Source of the DNA: an uncultured Desulfobacter sp.
GTDB taxonomy: Bacteria; Desulfobacterota; Desulfobacteria; Desulfobacterales; Desulfobacteraceae
Assembly: GCF_963666675.1 (NCBI RefSeq)
Contig: NZ_OY762929.1
Span: 4,280,001 to 4,344,000 of the forward strand
Reading direction: 5' to 3'
Length of the DNA: 64,000 nt
Positions 17,411-27,000 of the stretch are shown one piece after another (position 1 is the first letter of the stretch; every line of letters begins with the position of its first letter). The notes below the pieces were generated by a model. It saw only the letters and a list, made by a program, of their open reading frames with translations, ran no database searches and was not told the origin of the DNA. The position numbers and the translations under genes are program-made.

Positions 17411-17546
17411 ATTTGGACCCAACGCTGCCCAGGTGCAAGGCGCAAACAAAGCTAAAACCGGAGCGTACTATAGTACGTGAGGCCCGATTTTATAATTTGG
17501 CGGTTTTATGCAGCAACGCCGCAGATGGGTGACTTTTCGTCCAAAT
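17411..17546. repeat. Palindromic intergenic element A, ATTTGGAC ends
   Basis: Terminal inverted repeat atttggac (17411-17418) / gtccaaat (17539-17546); central palindrome gtactatagtac at 17465-17476. The minus-strand blocks CACCCATCTGCGGCGTT and GCGCCTTGCACCTGGGC recur at 52742-52816 in a shorter element with similar ends. It carries no coding frame and ends exactly at the stop codon of the RNase D gene. Probably a non-autonomous mobile or REP-like repeat. Confidence 0.65.
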
Positions 17547-18676
17547 TACTTGACTTTGGACAGGATTTCCAGAATCTGATCCCCAAGCGCCTCAACATGC
17601 CAGTTGCGCATACCCGGAATCTCAAACAAATCTTCGACACATGACGGCTTGTCCGAGGCCACGGCTGAAATCGTATTGTTGTTGATCAAAAATCCAGGCT
17701 CCATGGCCAGGGTTTTGGAGGCGGCCTCACGCATCTGCTTCAATGCATCAATGCGGGCAAGCACCTTAGAAGATTTTCGGGGCATCCGGGTTCTAGGGTA
17801 CGAGGGCAGTTCCCGATGGGGCAAGGCAACGGCGGTTTGAACGGCGTCAACGCACAACTGCCCGTACATGCCGGCCTGTTTGGGGCTGAGCGCCCGGTGC
17901 TTTAAAATCGCCTCGACACTGGCCGGCCTGTGCTGCACCATGGTCATGATGGATTGGTTGGACATGATTTTAAAGGGCGGCAGATCCTTTTTCTCTGCCT
18001 GGGAAATCCGGACTTCCAGCAGGTGCTCAAGCACGGCAAGGCTTCTATTATCAAGTTTGCCGGCGCCTTTAAACTTTTTAAACAAAGGCCTGATATGATT
18101 GTTTTCGTATTTGACCCGGGCCTGCAGATCAAACTCTTCCTGGGCCCAGGACAAGCGCCCGATCTTTTCAAGGCGATCCTTTAACAGGTCATGCAGCTGA
18201 ACAAGCGTTGCCACATCCCCTACACTGTAGGCGATCATCTCCTCTTTCAAGGGCCGTTTTGACCAGTCCACCTTCTGGTATTTTTTATCCACATCAATAT
18301 CAAAAAAGGTTTTCAGCAACGCCCCCAGCCCCCGGGCTTTTATATTTAAAAACCGGCAGGCGATCTCGGTATCAAACAGGTTTTCAATCTCAACGGCCAA
18401 CTCACGATCCAGGCTTCTGACATCAAAATCGGACCCATGAAACACCTTGATAATCTTTGGATTTTCAAGAATTTTTGAAAAAGGCGAGAAATCATCAATC
18501 AAAAAAGGATCCACCAGCCAGGCCTGATCCGGGCCTGCAATCTGGATCAGACAGATCTTTTCTGAAAAACAGTGCATGGAATCGGCTTCCAGATCCACAC
18601 CAATTATCTCACAGGGTTCAAGTTTCCGGCAGACGTCTGCCAGCTCTTTGTCCGTTGTTACAAACTGATAAACCAC
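17546..18676 (-). CDS. rnd: Ribonuclease D (DEDDy 3'-5' exonuclease with HRDC domain)
   Basis: A 3'-5' exoribonuclease that trims tRNA and other stable RNA ends. DEDDy motifs: GVDLEADS (DxE), HGSDFDVRSL and YSVGDVATL (Tyr and Asp). A C-terminal HRDC-type helical region follows (about residues 210-290). The start is placed at GTG 18676, giving 376 residues and aligning VYQFVTTDKELADVC with the usual RNase D N-terminus, with AAGGG 9 bases upstream. In-frame ATG 18745 or the start at 18823 would add 23-49 residues that do not look like the family and run into the thrS leader. Confidence 0.88.
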   Translation of the reverse strand: MVYQFVTTDKELADVCRKLEPCEIIGVDLEADSMHCFSEKICLIQIAGPDQAWLVDPFLIDDFSPFSKILENPKIIKVFHGSDFDVRSLDRELAVEIENLFDTEIACRFLNIKARGLGALLKTFFDIDVDKKYQKVDWSKRPLKEEMIAYSVGDVATLVQLHDLLKDRLEKIGRLSWAQEEFDLQARVKYENNHIRPLFKKFKGAGKLDNRSLAVLEHLLEVRISQAEKKDLPPFKIMSNQSIMTMVQHRPASVEAILKHRALSPKQAGMYGQLCVDAVQTAVALPHRELPSYPRTRMPRKSSKVLARIDALKQMREAASKTLAMEPGFLINNNTISAVASDKPSCVEDLFEIPGMRNWHVEALGDQILEILSKVK

Positions 18677-18773
18677 CTTAGTTTTCCCTTGATTGTTTAA
18701 AACACTTCTTTTAAAATTCTTTTTTTGTTTATAAAGCCTGATCATACGCTGCCTTGGGGAATAGGGCAAGGTC

Positions 18774-18863
18774 GGGCATGATATATACCAGACTTGGTCT
18801 ATCAGCACCCAGGCTAAGCCCAAAACGAAAGTTGAAAGATCTGTGCGGCTTATACAGAACTTT
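18774..18863 (+). ncRNA. Structured RNA-like motif, copy 2, in the thrS leader
   Basis: Same order as copy 1 at 15565: GGGC/GCCC outer pairing (18774-18777 with 18818-18821), TGATA/TATCA inner pairing, TATCAGCAC at 18800, an AAC-GAAA-GTT hairpin, then the stem 18835-18844 with 18854-18863 (9 of 10 paired). The stem sequence differs from copy 1 while pairing is kept. It ends 26 bases before the thrS start, so it could control thrS, or be a repeat that landed there. Confidence 0.4.
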
Positions 18864-18889
18864 ACTTAAATAAAACAGGAAGTAAAAAA

Positions 18890-20803
18890 ATGATTCAAAT
18901 AACTTTCCCGGACAATGCAGTAAAAGAATTTGACGCCCCGCCCACAGGCATGGATGTGGCAAAAAGCATTTCCGAAGGATTTGCCCGCAACTGTGTGGCC
19001 ATGCAGATAGACGGTAAAGCCCTGGATTTAGGTTCCGTCATTGAACAGGACAGTGCGGTAAGTTTCATCACGGCCAAAGACGATGAAGGCCTGGATATTC
19101 TGCGTCACTCTTCGGCCCATGTCATGGCCGAAGCCGTACTCAATCTCTATCCGGACGCCAAACTGACCATCGGTCCTGTGGTTGAAGACGGATTCTACTA
19201 TGATATCGACATGGAGCCTGTCAGCGAAGCCGACCTTGACAAAATCGAAGCTGAGATGAAAAAGATCATCAAGGCCAAGGCCGGGTTTGAACGCAAGGTG
19301 GTGACACGGGATCAGGCGCTTGAACTGTTCGCCGACAATCCTTTTAAGGTGGAACTGATCAATGAACTTCCCGAGGGTGAAGAGATCTCTTTGTACCAGA
19401 ACGGTAAATTCGTCGACCTGTGCCGGGGTCCCCATATTCCCAACACCGGCATGATCAAGGGTGTTAAACTGCTTAAAACCTCCGGTGCCTACTGGCGGGC
19501 GGACCAGTCCCGGGAACAGCTCCAGCGGCTGTACGGCATCTCCTTTTTTGACAAAAAGAAACTCAACGCCTATCTGACCATGATCGAGGAAGCCAAAAAG
19601 CGGGACCACAGAAAACTTGGCACCCGACTGGACCTCTACTCGTTCCATGACGAAGCACCAGGTATGCCCTTTTTTCACGCCAAGGGCATTGCCATGTGGA
19701 ATGCGCTGTTGGATTATTGGCGCGTGGAACATAAAAAAGACGGGTATGTGGAGACCAAGACGCCTGTGATGATGACCCGCAAACTGTGGGAACAGAGCGG
19801 TCATTGGGAAAACTACCGGGAAAACATGTACACCTCCACCATTGATGACGAAGAGTACGCCATCAAGCCCATGAACTGCCCCGGCGGCATGATCCTTTTC
19901 AAAACCAAATCCCACTCTTACAAAGACCTGCCCCACCGGGCCGGAGAGATCGGGCTGGTGCACCGCCATGAATTATCCGGGGCCCTGTCAGGATTGTTCC
20001 GGGTCCGGGCGTTCCACCAGGATGATGCCCATATTTTCATGACCCCGGACCAGATCCAGGACGAAGTTTTGGGGGTTCTGAAACTGGCGGAACGGATCTA
20101 TGCGCGGTTTGGCCTCTCCTTTCACCTGGAATTGTCTACACGGCCTGAAAAATCCATAGGCAGCGATGAGCAGTGGGAAACCGCCACCAACGGCCTGCGC
20201 AATGCCATGAATGCCTATGGTAAAGAGTTTGTCATCAACGAAGGGGACGGCGCATTTTACGGTCCCAAAATAGACATCCACATCAAGGACGCCCTGGGCA
20301 GAACCTGGCAGTGCGGAACGATCCAGCTGGACATGGCGCTTCCCGAACGTTTTGATCTGACTTACAAGGGCGCGGACAATGAAAAGCACCGGCCCATCAT
20401 GATCCACCGGGTAATTTACGGTTCCATGGAGCGGTTCTTCGGGATTCTTGTGGAGCATTTTGCAGGCAAATTTCCCCTGTGGCTGGCCCCGGTCCAGGCC
20501 GTTGCGTTGCCCATCACCCAGGACCTGGCCCCCTATGCCAAAGAGATCCAGCATCTGCTGGAGGTCCATGGCATCCGCTGCGAGGTGGATGAGCGCAGCG
20601 AAACACTGAAGAAAAAAATCAGGGAAGCCCAGCTCAACTACGTTCCTTTAATTATCACCATTGGTGAAAAGGAAAAGGAAGACAAGGTACTCTCCGTGCG
20701 CACCCTGGACGGCAAAGTCAAAATGGGACTCACCCACAAAGAATTTTTAACCAAGGTGTGTGACCATATCAGGGATCGAATTTTAGAAGAGATCGCCCTT
20801 TAA
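18890..20803 (+). CDS. thrS: Threonyl-tRNA synthetase
   Basis: A 637-residue class II synthetase charging tRNA-Thr. Order: TGS domain (1-60), editing domain with HSSAHVMAEA and the later CRGPHIP, catalytic core with MNCPGGM (zinc Cys), HRHELSG, motif 2 FRVRAFHQDDAHIF and motif 3 near RVIYGSMERF, then the anticodon-binding domain ending at about 635. Full length with all parts. AGGAAG lies 7 bases upstream. The 5' leader holds the structured motif at 18774-18863; a terminator follows at 20828. Confidence 0.97.
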   Translation: MIQITFPDNAVKEFDAPPTGMDVAKSISEGFARNCVAMQIDGKALDLGSVIEQDSAVSFITAKDDEGLDILRHSSAHVMAEAVLNLYPDAKLTIGPVVEDGFYYDIDMEPVSEADLDKIEAEMKKIIKAKAGFERKVVTRDQALELFADNPFKVELINELPEGEEISLYQNGKFVDLCRGPHIPNTGMIKGVKLLKTSGAYWRADQSREQLQRLYGISFFDKKKLNAYLTMIEEAKKRDHRKLGTRLDLYSFHDEAPGMPFFHAKGIAMWNALLDYWRVEHKKDGYVETKTPVMMTRKLWEQSGHWENYRENMYTSTIDDEEYAIKPMNCPGGMILFKTKSHSYKDLPHRAGEIGLVHRHELSGALSGLFRVRAFHQDDAHIFMTPDQIQDEVLGVLKLAERIYARFGLSFHLELSTRPEKSIGSDEQWETATNGLRNAMNAYGKEFVINEGDGAFYGPKIDIHIKDALGRTWQCGTIQLDMALPERFDLTYKGADNEKHRPIMIHRVIYGSMERFFGILVEHFAGKFPLWLAPVQAVALPITQDLAPYAKEIQHLLEVHGIRCEVDERSETLKKKIREAQLNYVPLIITIGEKEKEDKVLSVRTLDGKVKMGLTHKEFLTKVCDHIRDRILEEIAL

Positions 20804-20827
20804 TATAGAGGCAAACTCATAATTTCA

Positions 20828-20863
20828 GGGGCGGTCCGGTTTGCGGCCGCCCTTTTTCTTTTT
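20828..20863 (+). terminator. Intrinsic terminator after thrS
   Basis: GC-rich stem gggcggtccg / cggccgccc with a small bulge, followed by a T-rich run (ttttt-c-ttttt). It lies 25 bases after the thrS stop and before the methyltransferase start at 20886. Confidence 0.8.
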
Positions 20864-20885
20864 CAGGCAGACCAGGAGACAAATC

Positions 20886-21959
20886 ATGACCGATTTTTCC
20901 GATAAACTGGTACAGATTCTCAATTACGGTTCCCTGAACCTTGCCTTAGGGATAGGCTACGCCCTTAAAATTTTTGATGTCATGGATGAAAAAGGCTGTG
21001 CCCTAAGCCTTGAAGGATTGTCCAAAGCCACAGGCCTGGACAAACGATATCTCAAGGAGTGGCTGGGGATCATGGTCACCGGCGGCATCATCGAGATGAC
21101 AAAAACGCCGGACGGGAAGGACGCCTTTTTGCTGCCCTTTGCCCACGGGGATCTGCTGTGCAGACGCGCCGGAAATAACAATCTGGGGGTTTACACCCAG
21201 GAGATCCCGTTGCTGACCGCCTGCGCCATGGATGCCGTCAAACAAGGCTTTCAAACCGGCCAAGGCGTTCCCTTTTCCAATTATCCGGATTTTCAAGATT
21301 TCATGTCGGAACTGGCCGATGCCAAGCACCGCGAGGTATTGATCCAGGAATTTATTCCCTATGTTGACCAGGAGCGGCTGGAAAAAAGACTGCGCCAGGG
21401 CATCCGGGTCTGCGATCTGGGCTGCGGCCAGGGGTTGGCCGCCTGTCTGATGGCCCGGGCCTATCCAAATTCTGAATTTATCGGCATGGACAACCATGAA
21501 CAGGCCCTTGAACAGGCAAGGGCACTGGCCGAATCCATGAAATTAACGAACGTTGAATTCATCAACCAGGATGCCGCCAAGATCTGCGATGATCCAACGC
21601 TGTGCCGGACCTTTGATTATGTATGCGCCTTTGACGCCATCCACGACCAGTCCCATCCCCTGGCGGCGCTGAAAGGGGTAAAATACATGCTGCGCAACGG
21701 TGGCCTTTTCTCCATGATCGATATCAAGGCGGCCACCGATATCAAGGAGAATGCCGATCATCCCATGGCGCCGTTTTTATACACGGTCAGCCTGATGCAC
21801 TGCATGCCCGTGGGACTCAATAACAGCGGTTCGGGCCTGGGCATGATGTGGGGAAAAGAGCAGGCCATAAATCTGCTTAGACAAGCGGGATTTACGCAGG
21901 TTTGTGCTGAAGATATCCCCAACGATGCTTTTAACCTGCATTTTTTATGTACCCCGTAA
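20886..21959 (+). CDS. SAM-dependent methyltransferase with N-terminal winged-helix-like domain (Rv2258c type)
   Basis: A 357-residue protein. Residues about 15-75 look like a winged helix (LNLALGIGYALKIFDVMDE, LSKATGLDKRYLKEWL), as in plant-O-methyltransferase-like dimerisation domains; a Rossmann methyltransferase follows with motif I VCDLGCGQG at about 175 and acidic GMD after the second strand. The late motif MHCMPVGLNNSGSGLG is typical of the Rv2258c-like family. The substrate is unknown. Start at 20886 is chosen because AGGAG lies 7 bases upstream; the frame also runs back into the thrS terminator. The next gene starts 35 bases later on the same strand and may be cotranscribed. Confidence 0.8.
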   Translation: MTDFSDKLVQILNYGSLNLALGIGYALKIFDVMDEKGCALSLEGLSKATGLDKRYLKEWLGIMVTGGIIEMTKTPDGKDAFLLPFAHGDLLCRRAGNNNLGVYTQEIPLLTACAMDAVKQGFQTGQGVPFSNYPDFQDFMSELADAKHREVLIQEFIPYVDQERLEKRLRQGIRVCDLGCGQGLAACLMARAYPNSEFIGMDNHEQALEQARALAESMKLTNVEFINQDAAKICDDPTLCRTFDYVCAFDAIHDQSHPLAALKGVKYMLRNGGLFSMIDIKAATDIKENADHPMAPFLYTVSLMHCMPVGLNNSGSGLGMMWGKEQAINLLRQAGFTQVCAEDIPNDAFNLHFLCTP

Positions 21960-21994
21960 TTCAATTCGTTTTAAAAATTAGGGAGCAATGCGCG

Positions 21995-22831
21995 ATGGAA
22001 ATCATTTGTTTGCTTGAAAACAACACCACGGACCCAAACCTTGCACCGGACCACGGCTTAAGTTTCTTTATCCGCACACAGACCCAATCCATTCTTTTTG
22101 ATATGGGCCAGGACCGCAAATTTGCAGACAATGCCCGGCACCTGGGTGTGGATTTGACGAAAACGGATCTGTCCGTGCTCTCCCACGGGCACTATGACCA
22201 TGGCGGCGGCCTGCCCCACTTTCAAAGGCTCAATTCAACCGCCCAGACCATCATGACCCGCAAGGCATTTGAAGGCAGATGCTATGCCCAGTATCTCGAC
22301 TATGATGCCAAATATATCGGACTTGACACCGATGCCGTCGACCCAAGCCGCTGCCGGTTTATTGATGGGGACCTGGCCCTGTCCAAGGATGTAACCATTA
22401 TCACCGACTTTTCAAAAACAGGGTTTATCCCCGAAAACAATGCAGGCCTTTTAAGGCAGAATAAAGCAGGTCAACTGGTTGACGACGAGTTTTCCCATGA
22501 ACTGGCCCTGCTGATCGTTGAAGGAGACACCTCGGTGTTGTTCACCGGATGTGCCCATTCGGGGATGGGAAATATGATTGATACGGTTCTGTCCCGCACT
22601 GGCCGGGATCACATTGACCATGTGATCGGCGGCTTTCACTTGTATAACCGCGTCACCAAGACCACTGAAGCTGGCGCTCGTCTGGATATCCTGGTCAATG
22701 AACTGTCATCCCATGCCAGTACAATCTATTATACCGGCCACTGCACGGGACCCGATGCCCCGGCCTACATGTCCGACAAAATGCACGCCCCAATCAACGT
22801 CTTTGCCACGGGCACCCGCCTTGAACTCTGA
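21995..22831 (+). CDS. MBL-fold metallohydrolase, COG1237 (dihydropterin-ribofuranosyl synthase-like) family
   Basis: A 278-residue metallo-beta-lactamase-fold protein. Metal motif SHGHYDHGGG (HxHxDH) at about residue 60, later ligands in GCAHSGMGN and GGFHLYN and TGHCTG. The order matches the family of MJ0301-type proteins acting on a methanopterin precursor, but the substrate in bacteria is not settled. Start at 21995 follows GGGAG at a 10-base spacing; a longer frame would overlap the upstream methyltransferase stop. A second member of the same family lies at 50684-51532. Confidence 0.82.
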   Translation: MEIICLLENNTTDPNLAPDHGLSFFIRTQTQSILFDMGQDRKFADNARHLGVDLTKTDLSVLSHGHYDHGGGLPHFQRLNSTAQTIMTRKAFEGRCYAQYLDYDAKYIGLDTDAVDPSRCRFIDGDLALSKDVTIITDFSKTGFIPENNAGLLRQNKAGQLVDDEFSHELALLIVEGDTSVLFTGCAHSGMGNMIDTVLSRTGRDHIDHVIGGFHLYNRVTKTTEAGARLDILVNELSSHASTIYYTGHCTGPDAPAYMSDKMHAPINVFATGTRLEL

Positions 22832-22932
22832 GGTATCCTGATATAAATGCCAAATTGGCAGAAAAAACTATGGATATCCGGCTCAGTCAGGTACAATGTA
22901 AATAATGTCTATAAAAAAGACGAGGCAATCCA

Positions 22933-24099
22933 TTGAAAAAATATTATTTTGTCTCCTTTATATTGATCGGCATTCTTTTCTGTTTCTATCTGCTAAAATC
23001 CAACGATGCCGTCGGCAAACAGATCGTGTTGGGCCAGAGTTGTGCACTCACAGGTCCAGCAGCCCAGCTTGGCCTGCAAATGAAGAAAGGGGCGGCCGCC
23101 TTTTTTTCATATATTAACAGCCAAGGCGGGGTGCACGGCCGAACCATCCGCTTGATTACCTACGATGATTTTTACGAGCCGGATTATGCCGTGAAAAACA
23201 CCATCGAACTGATAACCCGGCAACATGTTTTCGCAATGTTCGGCGAGGTAGGGACCCCTACGTCCAAGGCTGCGATGCCTGAGGCGAAAAAACATCATGT
23301 GCCTTTCCTTATGCCTTTTACCGGCGCTGAGTTTTTGCGAACCCCGCCCAGTCCACTTATTGTCAACCTGCGCAACAGCTATTATGCTGAAACCCAAGCA
23401 CTTGTGGAATATCTAAGATCAACGTATCATATCGATAGAATTGCTGTTTTCTACCAGAATGACAGTTATGGCAAGGCCGGCCGGGAAGGTGTAAGGCGCG
23501 CACTGGAAAAACACGGCCTGAAGATTGTGGCTGAAGGCCGCTATCGAAGAAACACCCTATCCTATCGAAACGCCCTTCAAAACATCAAACTGTCAGACCC
23601 CGAGGCGGTGATCATGATTGGTGCTTATAAACCGTGTGCCGAATTTATCAAGTCAGCCAAAAAGAGTGGTATGGCGCGTACCATATTTTGCAATATTTCA
23701 TTTGTGGGCAGTGATGATCTGATCCGGGCCCTTGACGGGCAGACGGAAAATGTTTTGATCTCACAGGTTGTACCGCTTCCGTGGGAGAGTAAAAATGAGG
23801 CGTCCCGGGAGTATCGGAAAATATATAAAGCACATTATCCTGATGATCCCTACGGTTTTGTTTCGTTTGAAGGGTTCCTTGCCGCCAAACTGGTCGTCAA
23901 AGCCTTGGAAAAGGCTGGACCGGATCTTACCCAAAAAAAATTTATGGAGGCCTTTGAAAAACTTGACAGAAAGGCTTTGGACGGATTCGAAATAACGATT
24001 ACACCCGACGACAGGCAAGCATTGGAACGGGTTTTCATTACGAATTACCACAATGGAAATTTTCGACAGCTTGAAGAGGTGTGGGTGCCCAATGATTAA
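22933..24099 (+). CDS. LivJ-type periplasmic ligand-binding protein (Peripla_BP_6)
   Basis: A 388-residue protein with an N-terminal hydrophobic signal or anchor (residues 5-21) and the type I periplasmic binding fold: VLGQSCALTGPAAQLG at the start and RTIRLITYDD, the pattern of branched-chain amino-acid or amide binding proteins. It begins at TTG with GAGG 9 bases upstream. No permease or ATPase genes are near; instead its last 8 bases overlap the start of a hybrid histidine kinase. That pairing suggests it is the sensor subunit for the kinase, as TorT is for TorS, rather than a transport protein (inference). No lipobox is obvious. Confidence 0.85.
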   Translation: MKKYYFVSFILIGILFCFYLLKSNDAVGKQIVLGQSCALTGPAAQLGLQMKKGAAAFFSYINSQGGVHGRTIRLITYDDFYEPDYAVKNTIELITRQHVFAMFGEVGTPTSKAAMPEAKKHHVPFLMPFTGAEFLRTPPSPLIVNLRNSYYAETQALVEYLRSTYHIDRIAVFYQNDSYGKAGREGVRRALEKHGLKIVAEGRYRRNTLSYRNALQNIKLSDPEAVIMIGAYKPCAEFIKSAKKSGMARTIFCNISFVGSDDLIRALDGQTENVLISQVVPLPWESKNEASREYRKIYKAHYPDDPYGFVSFEGFLAAKLVVKALEKAGPDLTQKKFMEAFEKLDRKALDGFEITITPDDRQALERVFITNYHNGNFRQLEEVWVPND

Positions 24100-27000
24100 T
24101 CGTACATTAGCATACCTTCGATCCTTAGACGTATCTGTTCAGAGTCGCTTCCTTTTTGTCGTGATTGGGTTTTTGATTTTTTCTTCTGCTGCAGGCTTGG
24201 GGGGATATGTAATTTTTTCCAAAAACCTGTTCCAGAATATATATGATCTGCATGTCCATCCTATACTGCACCTGAATGAAATGAAAAATATCTACACGAT
24301 CAACACCCTTGACACAATTGATGAGATGCTCAGTGGTCATGTTTCTGCCGATGATGCAAAGGAGATCCTTGGGCTGGCCCAAACCCTGGTAAAAAAAGAG
24401 TGGCAATCGTATCGTTTCATTTTTGAGTCTCAAATGCATCCTGACAACCGGATTAATCATGCCCCCAAAGCGTATCTGCTTGACGAAGGGCAAAAAAGTT
24501 TTGATATGGTTCAACGACAGATAAACGAGTTGGTGGATGCCATAGAGAAAGATAACCGGGCCGTGATACCGAATCTGCTCTCCCAACAAATCCGGCCGGT
24601 GATCATCAGTGCCGTCGATATCCTCAATGACCTTATTGAATCTGAGGTGGCCGGTATCCAACACAGCACTGATTCCATGCAGTATCATTTTAACCATCTG
24701 ATTTTTACTGTATTACCCATTCTTGCCCTCGGTTTGACACTAATTTTTATTTTCGCCAGGTTTATTCTCTTCAATATTAAAAACATTACACGACAGCTCA
24801 GTCTTTCACAGCAGGAACTATGGGACGCAAATCGGTTGCTGGAATATCGGGTTGAAAAACGGACAAATGAATTTCTGGAAATGGCAGAAAAAGCAGAATC
24901 AGCCAATAGAGCCAAAAGTGAATTTCTGGCCAACATGAGCCACGAGATACGAACGCCCATGAATGCTATCATCGGCATGTCGGGCCTGGCCCTGGGGATG
25001 AATCTTGAAGAAAAAACACACAATTACATCTCCAAGGTTCACCAATCGGCCGAATCGTTGCTGGGCATCCTCAATGACATTCTCGATTTTTCCAAAATTG
25101 AGTCCGGAAAAATGGAACTGGAAAACATCGACTTCTGCCTCGAGGATGTGATGTTCAACCTGTTGAATATCATCGGTATCAAAACAGGCAAAAAGGGCCT
25201 GGAAATGATGTATAATATCACACCCCAGGTACCTACGGCTTTAATAGGCGATCCCATGAGACTGGGGCAGATCCTGTTGAATCTGTGTAATAATGCGATT
25301 AAATTCACGGACCGGGGCGGAGAGATTGTTGTCTCGGTTTCCATGGAAAACGACCGGGATAAAGACACTCGGGTCAGGCTACGGTTTTCAGTGAAGGATT
25401 CCGGTATCGGGGTGGGCAGGGAAGAACAAAAAAATCTGTTTCAGCCATTCAGCCAGGCAGACACCTCCGTCACCCGGAAATACGGCGGAACAGGTTTGGG
25501 GCTATCGATTTCCAATCAATTGACCCGGATGATGGGGGGCAGGATGTGGGTTGAAAGTAAACCCGGATCAGGGAGCACCTTTTACTTCACAGTACTGCTC
25601 GACAAACAAAAGGAACAGCCGACGCCCTGCCGTTTTGAGAATCAAGGCCTTACATCGCTGCACGTTCTGATTGTCGATGACAACGATACCGCGCGGGACA
25701 TCCTGACCCGGCAGCTTAGCAGTTGGAATGTAACGTGTGATCAGGCCCATTCAGGAGAGGCGGCCTTGACGAAGTTGAAGCAAATGGATGACCATGAGCC
25801 CTATGATCTGGTATTGATGGACTGGCGTATGCCCGGGTTGGATGGTATTGAGACAGCCGGATTGATTCAAAGCCGGGCAGAACTTGGCCACATTCCCACG
25901 ATCATTATGATTTCAGCCTACGACCGCCTTGAAGTCCATAAAGCAGTCAAAGATCTCAACCTGGCTGGTTTTCTTTCCAAACCCATCACGCCTTCCAAAC
26001 TGTATAATGCCATCTTAACGGCCATGGGCCGCCAACCCGTGGAAGCACACCGGAGCGTTCACAATCCTGAAAAAGTGACCGAAGCCATGGATAAACTGTG
26101 TGGAGCCAGAATTCTTCTGGTTGAAGACAATGAAATAAACCAGGAACTGGCCACGGAGCTTTTAATGCATAACGGCATCCAGGTAGATTATGCCTATAAC
26201 GGACAGCAGGCTCTGAAACGTCTTGGGGAAAAGCGCTATGACGGCGTTTTAATGGACTGCCAGATGCCTGTAATGGACGGCTATACGGCCACCGGAAAGA
26301 TACGGCAAAACCCCGAGTTTGAAAAACTGCCCATTATTGCCATGACTGCCCATGCCATGGTCGGGGATCGTCAAAAAAGCCTTGATGCGGGCATGAATGA
26401 TTATATTTCCAAACCGCTTAACGTGGACCAAATGTTCATGACCATGGCCAAATGGATCGTCCCTGCCGAACCGGCCGGAAAAAGAGCTGTGAATCCTCCA
26501 GCAAAGGAGGCGAAACCAGACGCCTTGCCGGATATCCCCGGCATCAATATCGCGGCAGGTTTAATCGTGACCCAGAACAATGTCAAACTGTACCGTAAAC
26601 TGCTTTTAAAATTTTTAGACAAACAGGCAGATTTTGCCCAAAACTTCAAAAATGCCTGGGAAAGCAATGATACTAAGGCCGCAACAATTGCCGCTCACAC
26701 CTTGAAAGGCGTGGCCGGGAACCTTGGGATGACGGGCGTGCAAACTTGCGCGTCTGATCTGGAGGCGGCCGTCAAGGAGTCTGCCGGTAATGTGGAGGCC
26801 TTGCTTGATGAGGTTTGTGCCGCATTGGAACCTGTGCTTGCCGGGCTTCAGATCCTAGGGGAAGGCACTTCTGCCGAAAAAAAAGATGCCGGTGGTATTG
26901 TTGATTTAAATCGTATTGACCCCCTGCTGGCTGAGCTCGGATACTTTTTAAATGAAAATGACACGGAATCAATTGAGGTGGCCGAAAAGCTTATTCCTTT

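Noticed and set aside
17411..17546. Insertion sequence
   Set aside because: No transposase frame and only 136 bp; kept as a non-coding palindromic repeat instead.
18677..18889. T-box leader for thrS
   Set aside because: I do not see the T-box signature or specifier stem; the motif present is a different one shared with 15565-15643.
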